From Adiantum capillus-veneris (taxonomy: Eukaryota > Streptophyta > Polypodiopsida > Polypodiales > Pteridaceae), in contig CM043958.1 of assembly GCA_014529385.2 (NCBI GenBank), forward strand, positions 123,742,817 to 123,806,816: 64,000 bases of DNA. Direction: 5' to 3'. This document shows positions 1 through 12,051 of this stretch, piece by piece (positions within the stretch are counted from its first letter, which is position 1; every line of letters starts with the position of its first letter). Below the pieces are notes generated by a model. The model was not told the origin of the DNA. It searched no databases and worked only from the letters and a program-made list of their open reading frames with translations. The position numbers and the translations under genes are program-made.

Positions 1-1846
<1,846 letters not shown>

Positions 1847-1851
1847 GTGAT

Positions 1852-1915
1852 TGTTAGGAGGGAAGCTACGGTGGGTGGTAGCGGTGAGCAGCCATGGCTT
1901 TGGAGATGGCGAGCG

Positions 1916-1976
<61 letters not shown>

Positions 1977-2152
1977 GTAGGAGAACAAAAATCACGCTAT
2001 TCTTTTTTTATTTATATTGTGTAAAACAAACCTTGCAATATAAGGCCAAACTTACCATGCAAACTTAACTTGCCAGTAAAGCTACATTGCATGCTATAGA
2101 GAGTGTTCCCACAGGCTAAGACACCACTAAACACAAGCTTGCATACCCAACA
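1852..2152 (-). repeat. TRIM 3' LTR (left copy)
   Basis: 301 bp, TGTTAGG...CCCAACA, containing (GA)n at about 1920-1971. It aligns throughout with 3137-3405. The left copy has the longer GA tract and reads 'ccatggctttggagatggcgagcgagcg' variants in two short pieces where the right copy differs. Confidence 0.9.
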
Positions 2153-2166
2153 ACCCCCCCTCAAGC
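2153..2166 (-). other. TRIM polypurine tract
   Basis: Immediately inside the left LTR, the minus strand reads CTTGAGGGGGGGT. This is a typical polypurine tract for plus-strand DNA priming and fixes the element's orientation as minus. Confidence 0.75.
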
Positions 2167-3120
2167 CCAAACCACTAATAATGGACTTGATACAGACCAT
2201 GGCCGAGTCCAATCACCTGAAACCATGAGTAGAAGTCCCCCCCTTGACAATAACATAGGTGTGTGTGTGTACTTCCCTCAACAACCATCAGTGTGAGACA
2301 TACCAGAACTCGACCAAACAACAAAGGGTGGTCTTACCACTTTGTATGTGGCAGTGTGTATAACCCGTAAAATATTTTGGGGCATGAGGACAACTGACAA
2401 GCACGACAATATTTGACAACAGATAATGTAAAAGGAGGCTTTAACTGGAAAAAATTATGACACTTAACGGGTAAAATAATTTGTAGTGCAATCTCAAAGG
2501 ATATTCTTCTTTGTTTTGGCAATTTCGATGTGTTTGAACATGTCAGAATCCTTGAACATGATAAATTTTTGCATACATACCAAGATAAATGTGCCATTAT
2601 AGCTCTTTATCTGCTACGCCCGTCCAAATCCTAGAAGGCTACAACCACTTTTAGCCAATTGTGCTCTGAGCCAAGACTTGTCAATTTTTTGTTAATTTGA
2701 CAAAAACCTACCTTGATGTTACTGCCGCGGGTTGGAAATTTTTTTGTTTAAACCTTCAAGAAAGTACCAATTTTCTATCCAATCACCGAATGCGGAATCA
2801 GAGGGTACATGAGGGTGGGAATACCCGTTGGGTTAGGGAGTTCAAGACCAAATCGGGTGGTCACTTGCATTCAGTGTGAAAATCAACACAAAAAAAAACC
2901 TCTATAGCACAGCAATGCCACAGGCGATAGGTCGAAGAAAAAGATAAGCTCAGGGCGGGCTGTAAAGGCCAAACGGGGGGGTCTTGCAATGTCAAGAAAT
3001 TCTCAGAAAGCCAAGCCGTTCATGTTGATGATTGGTTTGCCCTATTTCATGCAAGTCGACAGTGCTGCTTCCTTACTCTGTAAGGGGCTGCTCCGGCGTG
3101 ACTCTACGAGCATTGAGGGC

Positions 3121-3136
3121 CGGTTGTGATACCAGT
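3121..3136 (-). other. TRIM primer-binding site (tRNA-iMet type)
   Basis: On the minus strand, the bases directly following the right LTR read ACTGGTATCACAACCG. This resembles the common plant PBS TGGTATCAGAGC complementary to initiator tRNA-Met, with a few mismatches. Confidence 0.75.
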
Positions 3137-3191
3137 TGTTATGAGGGAAGCTATGGTGGGTGGTAGCGGTGAGCTGCCAAGATGATGAGCA

Positions 3192-3238
<47 letters not shown>

Positions 3239-3405
3239 AAAAATCACGCTATTCTTTTTTTATTTATATTGTGTAAAAACAAACCTTACAATATAAGGCC
3301 AAACTTGCCATGCAAACTTAACTTGCCAATGAACCTACACTACATGCTATAGAGAGTGTTCCCATAGGTTAAGACACCACTAAACCCGGGCTTGCATACC
3401 CAACA
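3137..3405 (-). repeat. TRIM 5' LTR (right copy)
   Basis: 269 bp, TGTTATGAGG...CCCAACA, containing (GA)n at about 3194-3236. It is followed by the GTGAT target-site duplication. Confidence 0.9.
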
Positions 3406-3410
3406 GTGAT

Positions 3411-3837
3411 GTGTTCATAGTTCATGAATGGGGATTCTTGGACATAGTGTGGTCTACAGTTCAACTTTCTAAAAGGCATCTGATGCTCAAGATTTCATTC
3501 TTCTCAGGTGATATGTTGGTACTAGCAAATCTGAGGTGTACCACCAGCACAATAGCTATTGTTGGGGTGTCTATGGTAGCTTTTTCATTGCCTTGTTATC
3601 ACTACTTATGTCCACTATGAGCTGTAGAGAGGGTGTTAAAGGTTATGAAATCTCAAGTGAATACCCCAATGTGATCCTTATATATATATTGGCTTTAGAT
3701 ATTTATTTTACTTATTTGTCAAATCTTGGGTAGGTCAATTTGCCTAGCACTAGTTCTATAATTAAACACTCAATTGTCCTAAGACACTAAGTGTCCCTTT
3801 TTTCAAGCAATTTTCAAAATTATTTAGTGATGTAAAA
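3411..3837. other. unassigned AT-rich stretch
   Basis: No gene is recognised. A short palindromic word, GACACTAAGTGTCC (about 3783-3796), resembles an inverted copy of a word at about 22207-22220. The similarity is too short to call an element. Confidence 0.3.
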
Positions 3838-4678
3838 GTGGGTCAAAAAATACAGCGGATCAAGGGATCCTTATGACCATTTGGCCAGCTTTAGACAAGT
3901 TTTGAGATTTGAGTACATAACCAAATTCCATACGCACTTTGAGGGGTTTGGGATAACATTGGAATACAAATCTTTGACTTGGTTTCAAACCATACCGCCT
4001 GGATCAATAATCGATATGCCAACCTTGGCAATGAGATTTGTTGCTACCAATTCTAAAATGGGGATAAAGCACAATATAGTGGCACAAATCTATAGTTTCA
4101 CGCAGAAACAGGGAGAGACTGTAAGGGATAGTGTGAGTCGAATGATGCAATATATAGACAGATGTCCAAAGTTGGAAATACCAACTAAGGAAAGACTCGT
4201 CTCATTATTTTTGGAAGGAATATTAAACAAGGAATTACATGCTATCTTGTACAACAAAAAACATATGACTTGGGAAGCATGTAGTCTAGACGCGATTGAC
4301 CTGAGTGATAATTGTGAGATTTATAATGAGGAAAGTAAAGCTAAAGACATACAAAGCAAACAAACAACAACCATTCTGCTGGCACAAGTCGGACCAGCTA
4401 TTGTGGCTCCTGTCAATTCTACAGAGGACATGCTGAAGTGCATGAACGATATGATGATCAACATGCAAAGGATGTTGTTGAGAGGCCAAATGCAGGGACC
4501 AAATCAAGGACAACCGCAAAGTGAATTAAAATGGTGCACCATTGAAAGAAAATGGACAAATCACGAGACAAACAAGTGTTACTACAAGCCTAAATACGAT
4601 GAGAATGTTAAATACGTGCCAATGACGCCACAAGGACAACATATGTATCACTACCCGACAAATGTGGCACCCATGTAA
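3838..4678 (+). pseudogene. Ty3/gypsy gag fragment (retrotransposon gag domain)
   Basis: The encoded protein is a retrotransposon Gag (capsid) domain. It carries the usual 'LTWFQ' core, a 'CPKLEIP..ERLVSLFLEG' block and a charged C-terminal tail. It is clearly homologous, block by block, to the gag at 57745-58917. Homology starts at about 3838, upstream of the first ATG at 3881, where the reading corresponds to 'WVxKYxGSxD' of the right-hand copy. The N-terminal part present in that copy is therefore missing, and this is a 5'-truncated gag. Translation ends at a stop at 4676-4678. A degenerate frame continues in phase beyond that stop. The product would assemble virus-like particles for reverse transcription in the cytoplasm; this copy is unlikely to be functional. 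Confidence 0.85.
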
Positions 4679-4680
4679 AG

Positions 4681-5112
4681 ACTGCCAATGAATATAAAGT
4701 AGCCATAGCCAGTATTAGGTCAACAACCACCACTCCAACAAATAAGCAACACAAGCAACATGTCACAAAGGCCACTTTAGCTCTACAAGAATCAGAGTCT
4801 ACGGTGCAATGCCTACACATTCAGCTTAACATTGCAAATACAAAGTTAGACTAGGCGGAAGCACAATGCCAAGAACAAAATGCACTTCTTAATCAACTAA
4901 AGGATAATCCAGCATCATTCACACTACAGGGCACATATGTTGCATATCAAACAATGGGGAAAAAGGTTAAGGACTTAGAGATGGAGCTAAAGCTTGAGCA
5001 GATGCAAAGAAGAAAATTGTTAATTAGCTTCATCATACAACAAGAAGACAACTACCAAAAGCATATTTCTCAGTTGAATCTTTCGCGCACATCCAACCAC
5101 GTCGGGGGCTGA
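4681..5112 (+). pseudogene. coiled-coil-like extension of gypsy derivative
   Basis: In the same phase as the upstream gag, the sequence reads through one internal TAG (4852-4854) to a TGA at about 5110. The reading is rich in Gln, Glu, Leu and Lys in heptad-like spacing (for example 'VKDLEMELKLEQMQRRKLL'). It then shifts frame and continues as another Glu/Leu-rich stretch toward 5280. I recognise no enzymatic motif. It may be a structural extension of Gag or a degenerate extra ORF of the element. Confidence 0.45.
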
Positions 5113-5541
5113 GCAATTTACTGTCGCAATGCAAAATAAGGATACCCTTCAGTTCATGTATTTGGAAGTGTCAACCGCGGAAGAGGCCAATCTTCTTGAG
5201 CTTGAAATTTCTCAAGCAAAAGTCAAACCTTCCACTAATTTGAAAATCCTGACTTTTGAGGAGGAAGATGTTTTGAAAAACTAGATAGCCTAGAGGAAAC
5301 ATACCATTTGGAAGGAGGCAATGCAATGGGAAGAACGCATTATACACTCAATCAATGTCAATCTACTCACTCCCTCCACAATCAATGGAATGTGTCATTA
5401 GAAAGCTGTCCCTTACTCTCTCATTAAATTCAAAGTCCTCCAAATCAAAGAAAGACTCCTCAAGGATCTCCAGGCCAATCCAGCACTACAACACCCGAAA
5501 TGGTGAGAAATTTGGCTTAACCGGCATCCCAGGTATCTCAT

Positions 5542-6204
5542 TTGTTCACAAATGCATCGTTCATAATCAAACAAGATCTTGTGCAGTGCCCGGTACCAAG
5601 AGTCAAAAATTGGCAACAACGCCTTCTCCTCCAACAGAAAAGACCAACCTGGCTTAACTACCCCCAATTTCCACCACCTCCAAATAACCAACCGACAAAG
5701 TCATACATGGTGGAGACACTATTATCGCCCATATATCTATTTCAGGGTATCCGAAATTTGGTATGTATTATGCTAGTAAAAATTGCAAAGATACTCCTCA
5801 CTTGTTTGCAAACCTTTCATAGGGTAGAACAAACAGATGCAACATGGATGTCCTTCCTCGAAGGTACACAATGCCCATGCTATGATCTCTCTAGCCAACC
5901 ATCTGAAGAAGTCCTTCATGGATTCTATGCAAGGGCCATGTTTCTCCCATCCTATTACATGCAAACATTTGAAGAAGCAGTCTACACGGTCTTTTTCACT
6001 TATAGATCAAAGATCTTCGTCCCTGTCATCACAAACCTCGGGGCTCAATTTGTTAGCTATTCAGCAATGGAGATGAAGAATGCAATCAACATGCAATTCA
6101 TGTCCATTAAAGAAAAAGAGTTGCGTATCAAATACCAGCAAGGTATTGAGCATCAAGCCCAACGAATAGCAATGCCCAAGCCTGACCACTACCTAGCACC
6201 CTAA
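5542..6204 (+). pseudogene. 3' ORF of gypsy derivative, function unknown
   Basis: A 220-residue frame ends just upstream of the polypurine tract and 3' LTR, so it is the last coding segment of the element. I see no reverse transcriptase, RNase H or integrase motif. The C-terminal half is Gln/Lys/Glu-rich ('MSIKEKELRIKYQQGIEHQ'). A complete gypsy pol (about 1000 residues) is absent between gag and LTR. The element is therefore a pol-less derivative, similar in concept to TR-GAG elements. Confidence 0.4.
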
Positions 6205-6230
6205 GTTGTTGTGTCACGAACGACACAGGC

Positions 6231-6244
6231 AAGGAGGGGGAGAA
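6231..6244 (+). other. polypurine tract of gypsy derivative
   Basis: AAGGAGGGGGAGAA lies directly before the TGTTTAG start of the LTR, the expected position for a plus-strand primer tract. Confidence 0.75.
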
Positions 6245-7282
6245 TGTTTAGTTGCTTAGCCAACAAGACAAAAAGAAGAGCATCAAGCAAGCCTCCAAAA
6301 AAAATTTCAAGCCTAATCATTGTAATAAAACCCATTTTATTATCAAAAATTTCTGCGAGTCCAAAGCCATTGTAATGTTATTGGGTAACAGTGAGTCTAA
6401 AGGGGCCAATGGCTTCCATGTTTGTAATCCTGTGTAGTCTCCTAACCTTATATTGAGCCCCAATTAGTGAGGAATCCCTTTTTACACCTTAGCTAAGGTA
6501 TAAAAACCAATTTTTGTAACTTTAAGACCTAAGTTTTGGATAATAAAGAGTAATCTTTGCTACAGCAGCTGAACGACTGTCTATTGTTTCTTCAATTACT
6601 CGTCTCTCTTGCGTACGGTATTGCATTGTTGTTATGAGCATACCAATGTGTTCACAGGTGAAATCTCTCTCTGTCTACATAAGTCTCTCACGATAAAGTT
6701 GTACTTTTAGTTGTGCTTGTCTAACAGCTCTTTTTGCTCCCTATGTAGCACAATACACGCACTAAAACTAGATTTTGACCTTAGAGATAGATAGAGCACG
6801 TCTAGAGGAATCTATAGAGATGTTCTAGAACCGAAACTGACAACCCTAAGATGGGATGTTTATCTTCTGCGCAATTTTTTCTAGGTGTCAAAAATGACAT
6901 TTGAGCACATGAGAGTGTAGAGGGTACTTTGCCCTTGTTAGGTATTAAGTTTTATTTCATTTGAAGACCTGTAGCTACACAAATTTGTCTAAATAAGGTT
7001 GCAGTAGAGAAAGTAGTTTTTGGTGTTTGACATGCACTTGAGACTTAGATAAGCAAGAGTGACATAGACTTGGGTTTTCCGAGAGATTAGCTATCTTGTA
7101 GCCTCCATGCACTAGTTGGGTCACCTACGTCCCACAACAGACTTGGGTTTTCCAAGAGATTAGCTATGTCTTGTAGCCTCCATGCACTAGTCGGGTCGGC
7201 TACGTCCCACGGATTGACATTTTATGTCTAAGGTTCTTGCTTTGTTAGCATCCTTATGGTGAGGCTTGGCAGCTAGCCGACA
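6245..7282 (+). repeat. gypsy LTR (3' LTR of pol-less derivative)
   Basis: It begins TGTTTAG after a polypurine tract and ends near CCGACA. It contains a TATA box (GGTATAAAA, about 6498) within a block that matches the 5' LTR of the right-hand gypsy element ('CTAAGGTATAAAA', 'TTTTTGTAA', 'TTTTGGATAAT'). Near its 3' end a ~73-bp unit is tandemly duplicated (about 7066-7138 and 7139-7212); the right-hand LTR has one copy. About 8 bases past its end sits TTTGACGCCAACC, resembling the start of a gypsy PBS. Confidence 0.75.
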
Positions 7283-7403
7283 CTCTTTGACGCCAACCTT
7301 TCCCACCTAGTCTCTAAAAAGACCCGTTTAAGCCCCGAAGAGATCCTCGATCTCACCGCTAACCTATCGCTTGAAGATCTTGATCAACTCTCCCTTCCTG
7401 TGA

Positions 7404-7684
7404 TGAAAAACCTTGGCAACATCAACCCCTCCCTCTCCCATCACCTTGGCCTTACTAGTGGCATCTTCTCCAACACCATTCAAAACGGCCTCCTCACAAG
7501 TCCTCCTCTTACCTTCCCCTCATCTTTGGGCTCTCTCTCCACAAGCTCTTCTGCCCTTGTGGTTGTTCCCTCTCCTTCTCCTCCTCCCATTCTATTGGCA
7601 ATCGATAAGCCCTTGGAATCCAACAAAATTGTTTCCCTCTCCTTCGTTGAGTTTAAAGTACTCAATCATAATCTTAGAAAATAA
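7404..7684 (+). pseudogene. PLE N-terminal segment
   Basis: This frame reads from upstream ('LSPEEILDLTANLSLEDLDQL', about 7330-7390) into a Pro/Ser-rich stretch and ends at a stop near 7684. The composition and order before the RT blocks fit the poorly conserved N-terminus of a PLE protein. The assignment rests on context, not on a named motif. Confidence 0.45.
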
Positions 7685-7701
7685 AATCACACCTTTCTCA
7701 T

Positions 7702-8316
7702 TTGCAAAACCTTCACTCATTTCAAAAATCCTTGCATAGCCTTTGTATGAAGCCTCCTTGTCTCACCTTAGACGACTCTCAAGCTCAAGCGCTCTTAAGC
7801 GCCAAGATTAACGCTCTCAATATTCCATTCCAATTGGATTGTACCAAAGCTTACATCCAAGCCCAATATTTTCTTGTCAATAACCTCCTTAAAATCTTTA
7901 ATGAGTACCGCGATCTCGTGGAAGAGAGGCTTTTGGACCTCACTAAAAAGCTTTCACCGATCTCTTTCCCAAGAGTTCAACCCGCGGCTTGGGCCAATCA
8001 ACTCCTTTTTTGGAAGCAAACTTTCCTCAAAGAGTTTGATACATGTCTTCAAAATGAGATTCTCCAAACCCATTCGGCCTCTTCCTTAAGCATAGCGGTG
8101 CACAATGCTAGGAAGAGAGACGAGTCTTCCATCTTGGAAGAAGTGGAGTCTCTATCTAAGGAAGAAATGGTGGGCAAATTGGTCCTTCATGAAGTCACCA
8201 CCCAAATGATAAAGCTTCTTTCACCCCTGCGAAAGAAGCCCTCTAACAATTCCCATCGCTTGACCTCCTACAAGCTCTCTCCTTTGGAAATTTACTCGCA
8301 TGGAAATAGCACATAA
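7702..8316 (+). pseudogene. PLE N-terminal helical region
   Basis: A 204-residue open frame, likely helical and without a catalytic motif, ends at 8316. It follows the previous segment after a frame change and precedes the RT region by about 500 bp of broken frames. It may contribute to RNA binding as in other PLE N-termini; that is inference. No start codon choice is meaningful in this decayed copy. Confidence 0.5.
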
Positions 8317-9419
8317 CCTTTCAAGAAGCCTCCATTTTTTAATTAAACCTCCCATGAAGATTTTACCTCAACCTTTAAAAAAATCCAAATCCTCTCCACC
8401 AGTGGTCCACACTTGCTCCACTTCCCCCTCTTAAAATCCCCCATTTTAGTCACTTTAAAGAATCCCTTCCTTTCTCCCTCCTCATCCAACATTTCCCCCT
8501 TATCCTCTCTACTCAAAACTCCCAAATATCCCCTCAACTCTCTCACGCCACAATCCAAGCCTCTACACCCTACATATAGCCTATCTAGAACTTCAAAAAG
8601 CTTGCAAGGAGGAGGGTAAAGTAGGGAAGGAGCACCCTACCACATGGTTCCATTTTCTCTTCTCTCAAGACCCTCTCTTTCCTCATATTTGGACCCCTCC
8701 TCCTTGTTTGTTCCCTTTTTCTCTCACCCCCCCTGCATGGGTAGAAAGAGTTGTAAATTTTGGCTCCCCCTCACTAACCCCCACCTCTTTAAGATTTTGG
8801 CTCTAGGTAAAATTACCACATTTCCTCTTGAGCACAAGGTTATTAACCTTTCCTTCAATAACCTCTCCAATCATTCCCTCTCTCCCTTCAAACAAAGGAT
8901 TTTGGGCCTTGGACTCAACTATATTTTCCTCTCTTCTTTATTCTTCAAGCTTATTCTAATTTAGAAAGGAGTTTGCAACTTAAAATGTTTTTTAAAAATG
9001 AACCCTCTCTTTCTCCCTCTTCTCTTTCTTTCCGGAATCCTCTTTGGAATCCTTCCTCTCCCCCACAACCCTTAGCCTAACCTTTAGATATATCTCTTCT
9101 CTCTTAAAACCTCTTCTCTCCTCTCTTCTTCCTTTCCACTCTAAACCTCTTTTAATGGATTCCATCTCATCCTTAAGAAAATGTCATAGCATTATTAGCA
9201 AACCGGCTGTAAGAATCTAGGATCGTTTATTCTCTCTAAGTCTTGGTATTATAATGAAGCCTTTCGTCACCTCATGGAACCCCTCACCTACTCTAAAATT
9301 TCCTCACCTCCCTTACCCTTTGTACACTCCCTCATATCCTCTGTTGCCTCGATTACCCTCTTCTTCCCTACAAGGAAAGAGTTTTTATCTTCTCCTCCTT
9401 GCTTGAAAACCCCAAGCCT

Positions 9420-10163
9420 TGTCCCTTCTTCCTTTAACCTAAGATCCAAAAACCTATCCTCGTTGGCCGTCCCCTTTGCTCGTACAAAGGGTACATTTTG
9501 GAACACGCCTTGAAGTGGCTCCATGCACAACTCTACCCTATTCTTTTGTCCAAAACACAACATCTAAATGACTCTCACTCACTTGTTTTAGACTTAGCTT
9601 CCACTGCTTTTCCTCCCAACATTATCCTCTTCACCTTTAATGTTGAATCTCTCTACCCAAGTATCCCCATCCGCGAAGGTCTTTTTTCCCTTAAAAATTC
9701 CATCCAAGGTTTCTTCCCCTCCCCTAAGTTCCATTTCGTTTTATCCTTAGCCCCTCTTATCCTCAACCACCATTATCTCTCTTTCAATAAAGAAATTTGG
9801 CACCAAATTAAGGGCACTGCAATGGGGTCTAACTGTGCGGTTGTGTATGCATGCCTTTTTCTTTGCTTTTTAAAGGAATGCATGAAACTCCTATCTTCTC
9901 CTTCCCTTCTCTACTTTAAGAGATTTGTAGATGATGCCTTTAAAATTTGGGATGGTCCTCTTTCTAGCTTAAGCGAACTCCTCCAGGAGTATGGACACCT
10001 TCTTTTATTCTGGACATTCATTTCTTCAAAGGTCCCTCATTTGCCGCTTATAGGATCCTTGATACCTAGTGCCACCAAAAAAGTCTTAATTCCTACAATT
10101 AAATCCCTTGGCAATCATGGAACCCTACACACCAAAATATTGCTTTTATCTCTCAGAGCTTAG
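9420..10163 (+). pseudogene. PLE reverse transcriptase core
   Basis: Recognisable PLE RT signatures occur in order: 'PKIQKPILVGRP' (about 9440-9475), then 'FTFNVESLYPSIP' (motif A, with D of the usual FDVxSLY replaced by N), 'GTAMGSNCAVVYACLF' (motif B), and 'RFVDDAFKIW' (motif C, catalytic DD intact). Downstream, another frame reads 'LDIHFF', typical of the thumb entry. A frameshift separates this part from the next segment. The motif A Asp-to-Asn change, plus stops and frameshifts, means this copy is dead. The enzyme would copy element RNA into DNA using a chromosomal 3' end as primer. Confidence 0.85.
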
Positions 10164-10560
10164 GAGGTATGTTATTAGGGAAAGCTCTCTTTTGGGCTTT
10201 ATCTCTATTTGTAACCTTTTCTTTGCTAGGCTAAGAGCAAAGGGATATTCCTCCCCCCTTTTGGAAGCTTGCTTTCTCTACCTTTCCTACGATTTGAGAC
10301 CTTCTCTCCTCCATAAGTTATCTAAAGCCAAACCTTCACCGACCATCATAAAATTTCCTTTCACACCTCTAATCCGCAATCTCAACTTATCCCATTCCAT
10401 TAGCAAACCCCTCACTAAACTTCTTAAATCAAACACCAACCTCGCACACTTACCAAGACCTTTGATTTGCCTCTTGAATGCGCCCAATCTTGGAACTCTT
10501 CTCTCTAAAGCCCCCCCCCCCCCCCCCCCCGGCCCTGCTCTCCCCACTTCACCTCAATAA
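10108..10560 (+). pseudogene. PLE RT C-terminal (thumb) region
   Basis: The 150-residue frame contains 'LRRYVIRESSLLGFISICN' followed by 'FFARLRAKGYSSPLLEACF'. These are the conserved post-palm blocks of PLE proteins (LLRYVRxS...F / RLRxRGYP). It ends at a stop after a Pro-rich segment encoded by a C20 tract (10511-10530). No endonuclease domain follows that I can recognise. Confidence 0.75.
10511..10530. repeat. C20 homopolymer
   Basis: Twenty consecutive C residues inside the PLE 3' region. A second mixed C/T homopolymer block (C14, C6, T10) sits at about 10878-10912. Confidence 0.95.
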
Positions 10561-11018
10561 TTTCCACCCTCAAATGACAAACCCCTACCTCAACTAATTT
10601 TGGCCTCCTTTATGTATATGACCCCTCTAAGCCTCCATCCATTCCCTAGGCTATGTCAACCTCCTTTCCCTCGTTTTTTGAAAGTACCCACTTAAGATTG
10701 GTCATAACTTATCTTTTAGTAGGTCTCTCCCTCTTTAAGGTGGTACCTTGTATAGTTTTTTGGAACCACACCTCCCTATTTATACCCCCTTTATATTGCT
10801 CTTGTGCTTACACCACTGATGAGCTAATTAAGTGAAACATGTTTGGTGTAAACTTGTGTCACTTCTTCTTCCTCTTCCCCCCCCCCCCCCCCCTTCCCCC
10901 CTTTTTTTTTCTCTCCCTTCTCTTCCATCATATTGCCAAAGCAAAGTTAGCTCGCTAAGTTTTTTCTTTTTCCACTCTAAGCTTTAATCACTAACTATCT
11001 TTAAATATTCCTAACTAT
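10561..11018. other. PLE 3' region / pyrimidine-rich stretch, no gene
   Basis: Strongly C/T-rich DNA continuing from the PLE. One short frame (10653-10835) shows no motif. It may be the PLE 3' UTR. Confidence 0.5.
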
Positions 11019-11127
11019 GCTCTAAACCTTAGATATAGAGTCAAATCCTAAACCTAAACCCAAACCTCTTACATTAAATCTAAACCTAAACTCTAAACTA
11101 AATATAAAAACTAAATCCTAAACCTAT
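11019..11127 (+). repeat. degenerate telomere-like (CCCTAAA-type) repeats
   Basis: Several CTAAACC-type units occur on the plus strand: CTCTAAACC (11020), CCTAAACCTAAACCCAAACC (11048-11067), TCTAAACCTAAACTCTAAAC (11080-11099) and CCTAAACC (11117-11124). The plant telomere unit is CCCTAAA on this strand. The array is interrupted and diverged, so it is an interstitial relic, not a live telomere. Confidence 0.65.
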
Positions 11128-11238
11128 GACTCTCTCTCTATATATCTCTTTCTCTCTCTTTATCTATATATGTTTCTCAAACTCTCTTTCTTTCTCCTTC
11201 TCTCTCTCAATGTATGTGTGTTTGTGTCTACGTGTGTG

Positions 11239-11242
<4 letters not shown>

Positions 11243-11300
<58 letters not shown>
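11243..11300. repeat. (CT)n microsatellite
   Basis: A pure CT tract of about 58 bp. Confidence 0.97.
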
Positions 11301-11303
<3 letters not shown>

Positions 11304-11584
11304 CTAAAGATATATTAGTTGACAGAGCCATTGAGCTCGAGAGATCTAGACATCCACGTCATCGACCAAGGCTCCATCAAAGGATCAAGACTAGTCTAGT
11401 ACAATATGGGAGATGCCCAATTCGTCTATTTACAAAGGCAGACATTGACGAAGCTCTTCACCAACCAATGCACTACTACTTTCTCGGACAACCCAGACAT
11501 TAGATTAGATCCACAAGGAGTTCATTGGATTGGTCTCATAAACGATTTGGCATTTTGAATACGTTTAATATAATATTTCATTTC

Positions 11585-11588
<4 letters not shown>
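11301..11588. other. non-repetitive island between microsatellites
   Basis: About 290 bp of ordinary-complexity DNA. The plus frame from about 11301 to 11503 is open and gives an Arg/His-rich peptide ('RSRHPRHRPRLHQRI') with no domain I recognise. It could be an exon remnant or chance. Confidence 0.3.

Positions 11589-11633
<45 letters not shown>
11589..11633. repeat. (CT)n microsatellite
   Basis: A CT tract of about 45 bp. Confidence 0.97.
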
Positions 11634-11636
<3 letters not shown>

Positions 11637-11715
11637 CACACAATGTTTGCATGTGTGTGTGTGCGTGTGGGAGAGAGAAACAAAGAGGGGAAGGAAACAT
11701 GAGACAAAGGAGAGG

Positions 11716-11744
11716 TAGGGATCATACCTGGCTCTCCCTCCTCT

Positions 11745-11833
<89 letters not shown>

Positions 11834-11885
11834 TGGGTATACCTGTTTCGCTGATAGGGAGAGCATACCTGGCTATCCCTCCTCT

Positions 11886-11956
<71 letters not shown>

Positions 11957-11970
11957 CGTGTGCGTGCGTG

Positions 11971-12002
<32 letters not shown>

Positions 12003-12016
12003 TGTGCGTGTGTGTG

Positions 12017-12051
<35 letters not shown>

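Larger units (their letters stand above)
1852..3405 (-). mobile_element. complete TRIM-type (miniature) LTR retrotransposon
   Basis: Two direct terminal repeats (1852-2152 and 3137-3405) both begin TGTTA and end CCCAACA. They are flanked by a perfect 5-bp target-site duplication, GTGAT, at 1847-1851 and 3406-3410. Read on the minus strand, a tRNA-iMet-like primer-binding site lies just inside the right LTR and a polypurine tract lies just inside the left LTR, so the element runs right to left. The 984-bp interior has only short frames (at most 87 residues) without gag or pol motifs. It therefore fits a TRIM that depends on another element's proteins. Both LTRs carry a (GA)n tract, which is CT in the element's sense. 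The LTRs have diverged by scattered substitutions, so the insertion is not recent. Confidence 0.9.
7290..10900 (+). mobile_element. Penelope-like retroelement (PLE), decayed
   Basis: Successive frames on the plus strand read as one PLE protein interrupted by stops and frameshifts: an N-terminal region (7290-8316), the 'LSPFKQRILGLGLN' block before the RT (about 8870-8915), an RT block resembling 'LLPKIHKP..GRP' (about 9420-9530), the RT palm (9498-9990) and the C-terminal 'LRRYV..S....F' block (10150-10560). PLE reverse transcriptases are related to telomerase RT. Canonical PLEs carry a C-terminal GIY-YIG endonuclease; I find no recognisable GIY-YIG motif before the sequence dissolves into C and T tracts at 10.86-10.92 kb. 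C-strand telomere-like repeats follow. The boundaries are approximate. Confidence 0.8.

Noticed and set aside
10653-10900. GIY-YIG endonuclease at the PLE C-terminus
   Set aside because: I looked for the GIY and YIG blocks and CxxC in the broken frames after the RT and could not find them. Decay cannot be excluded.
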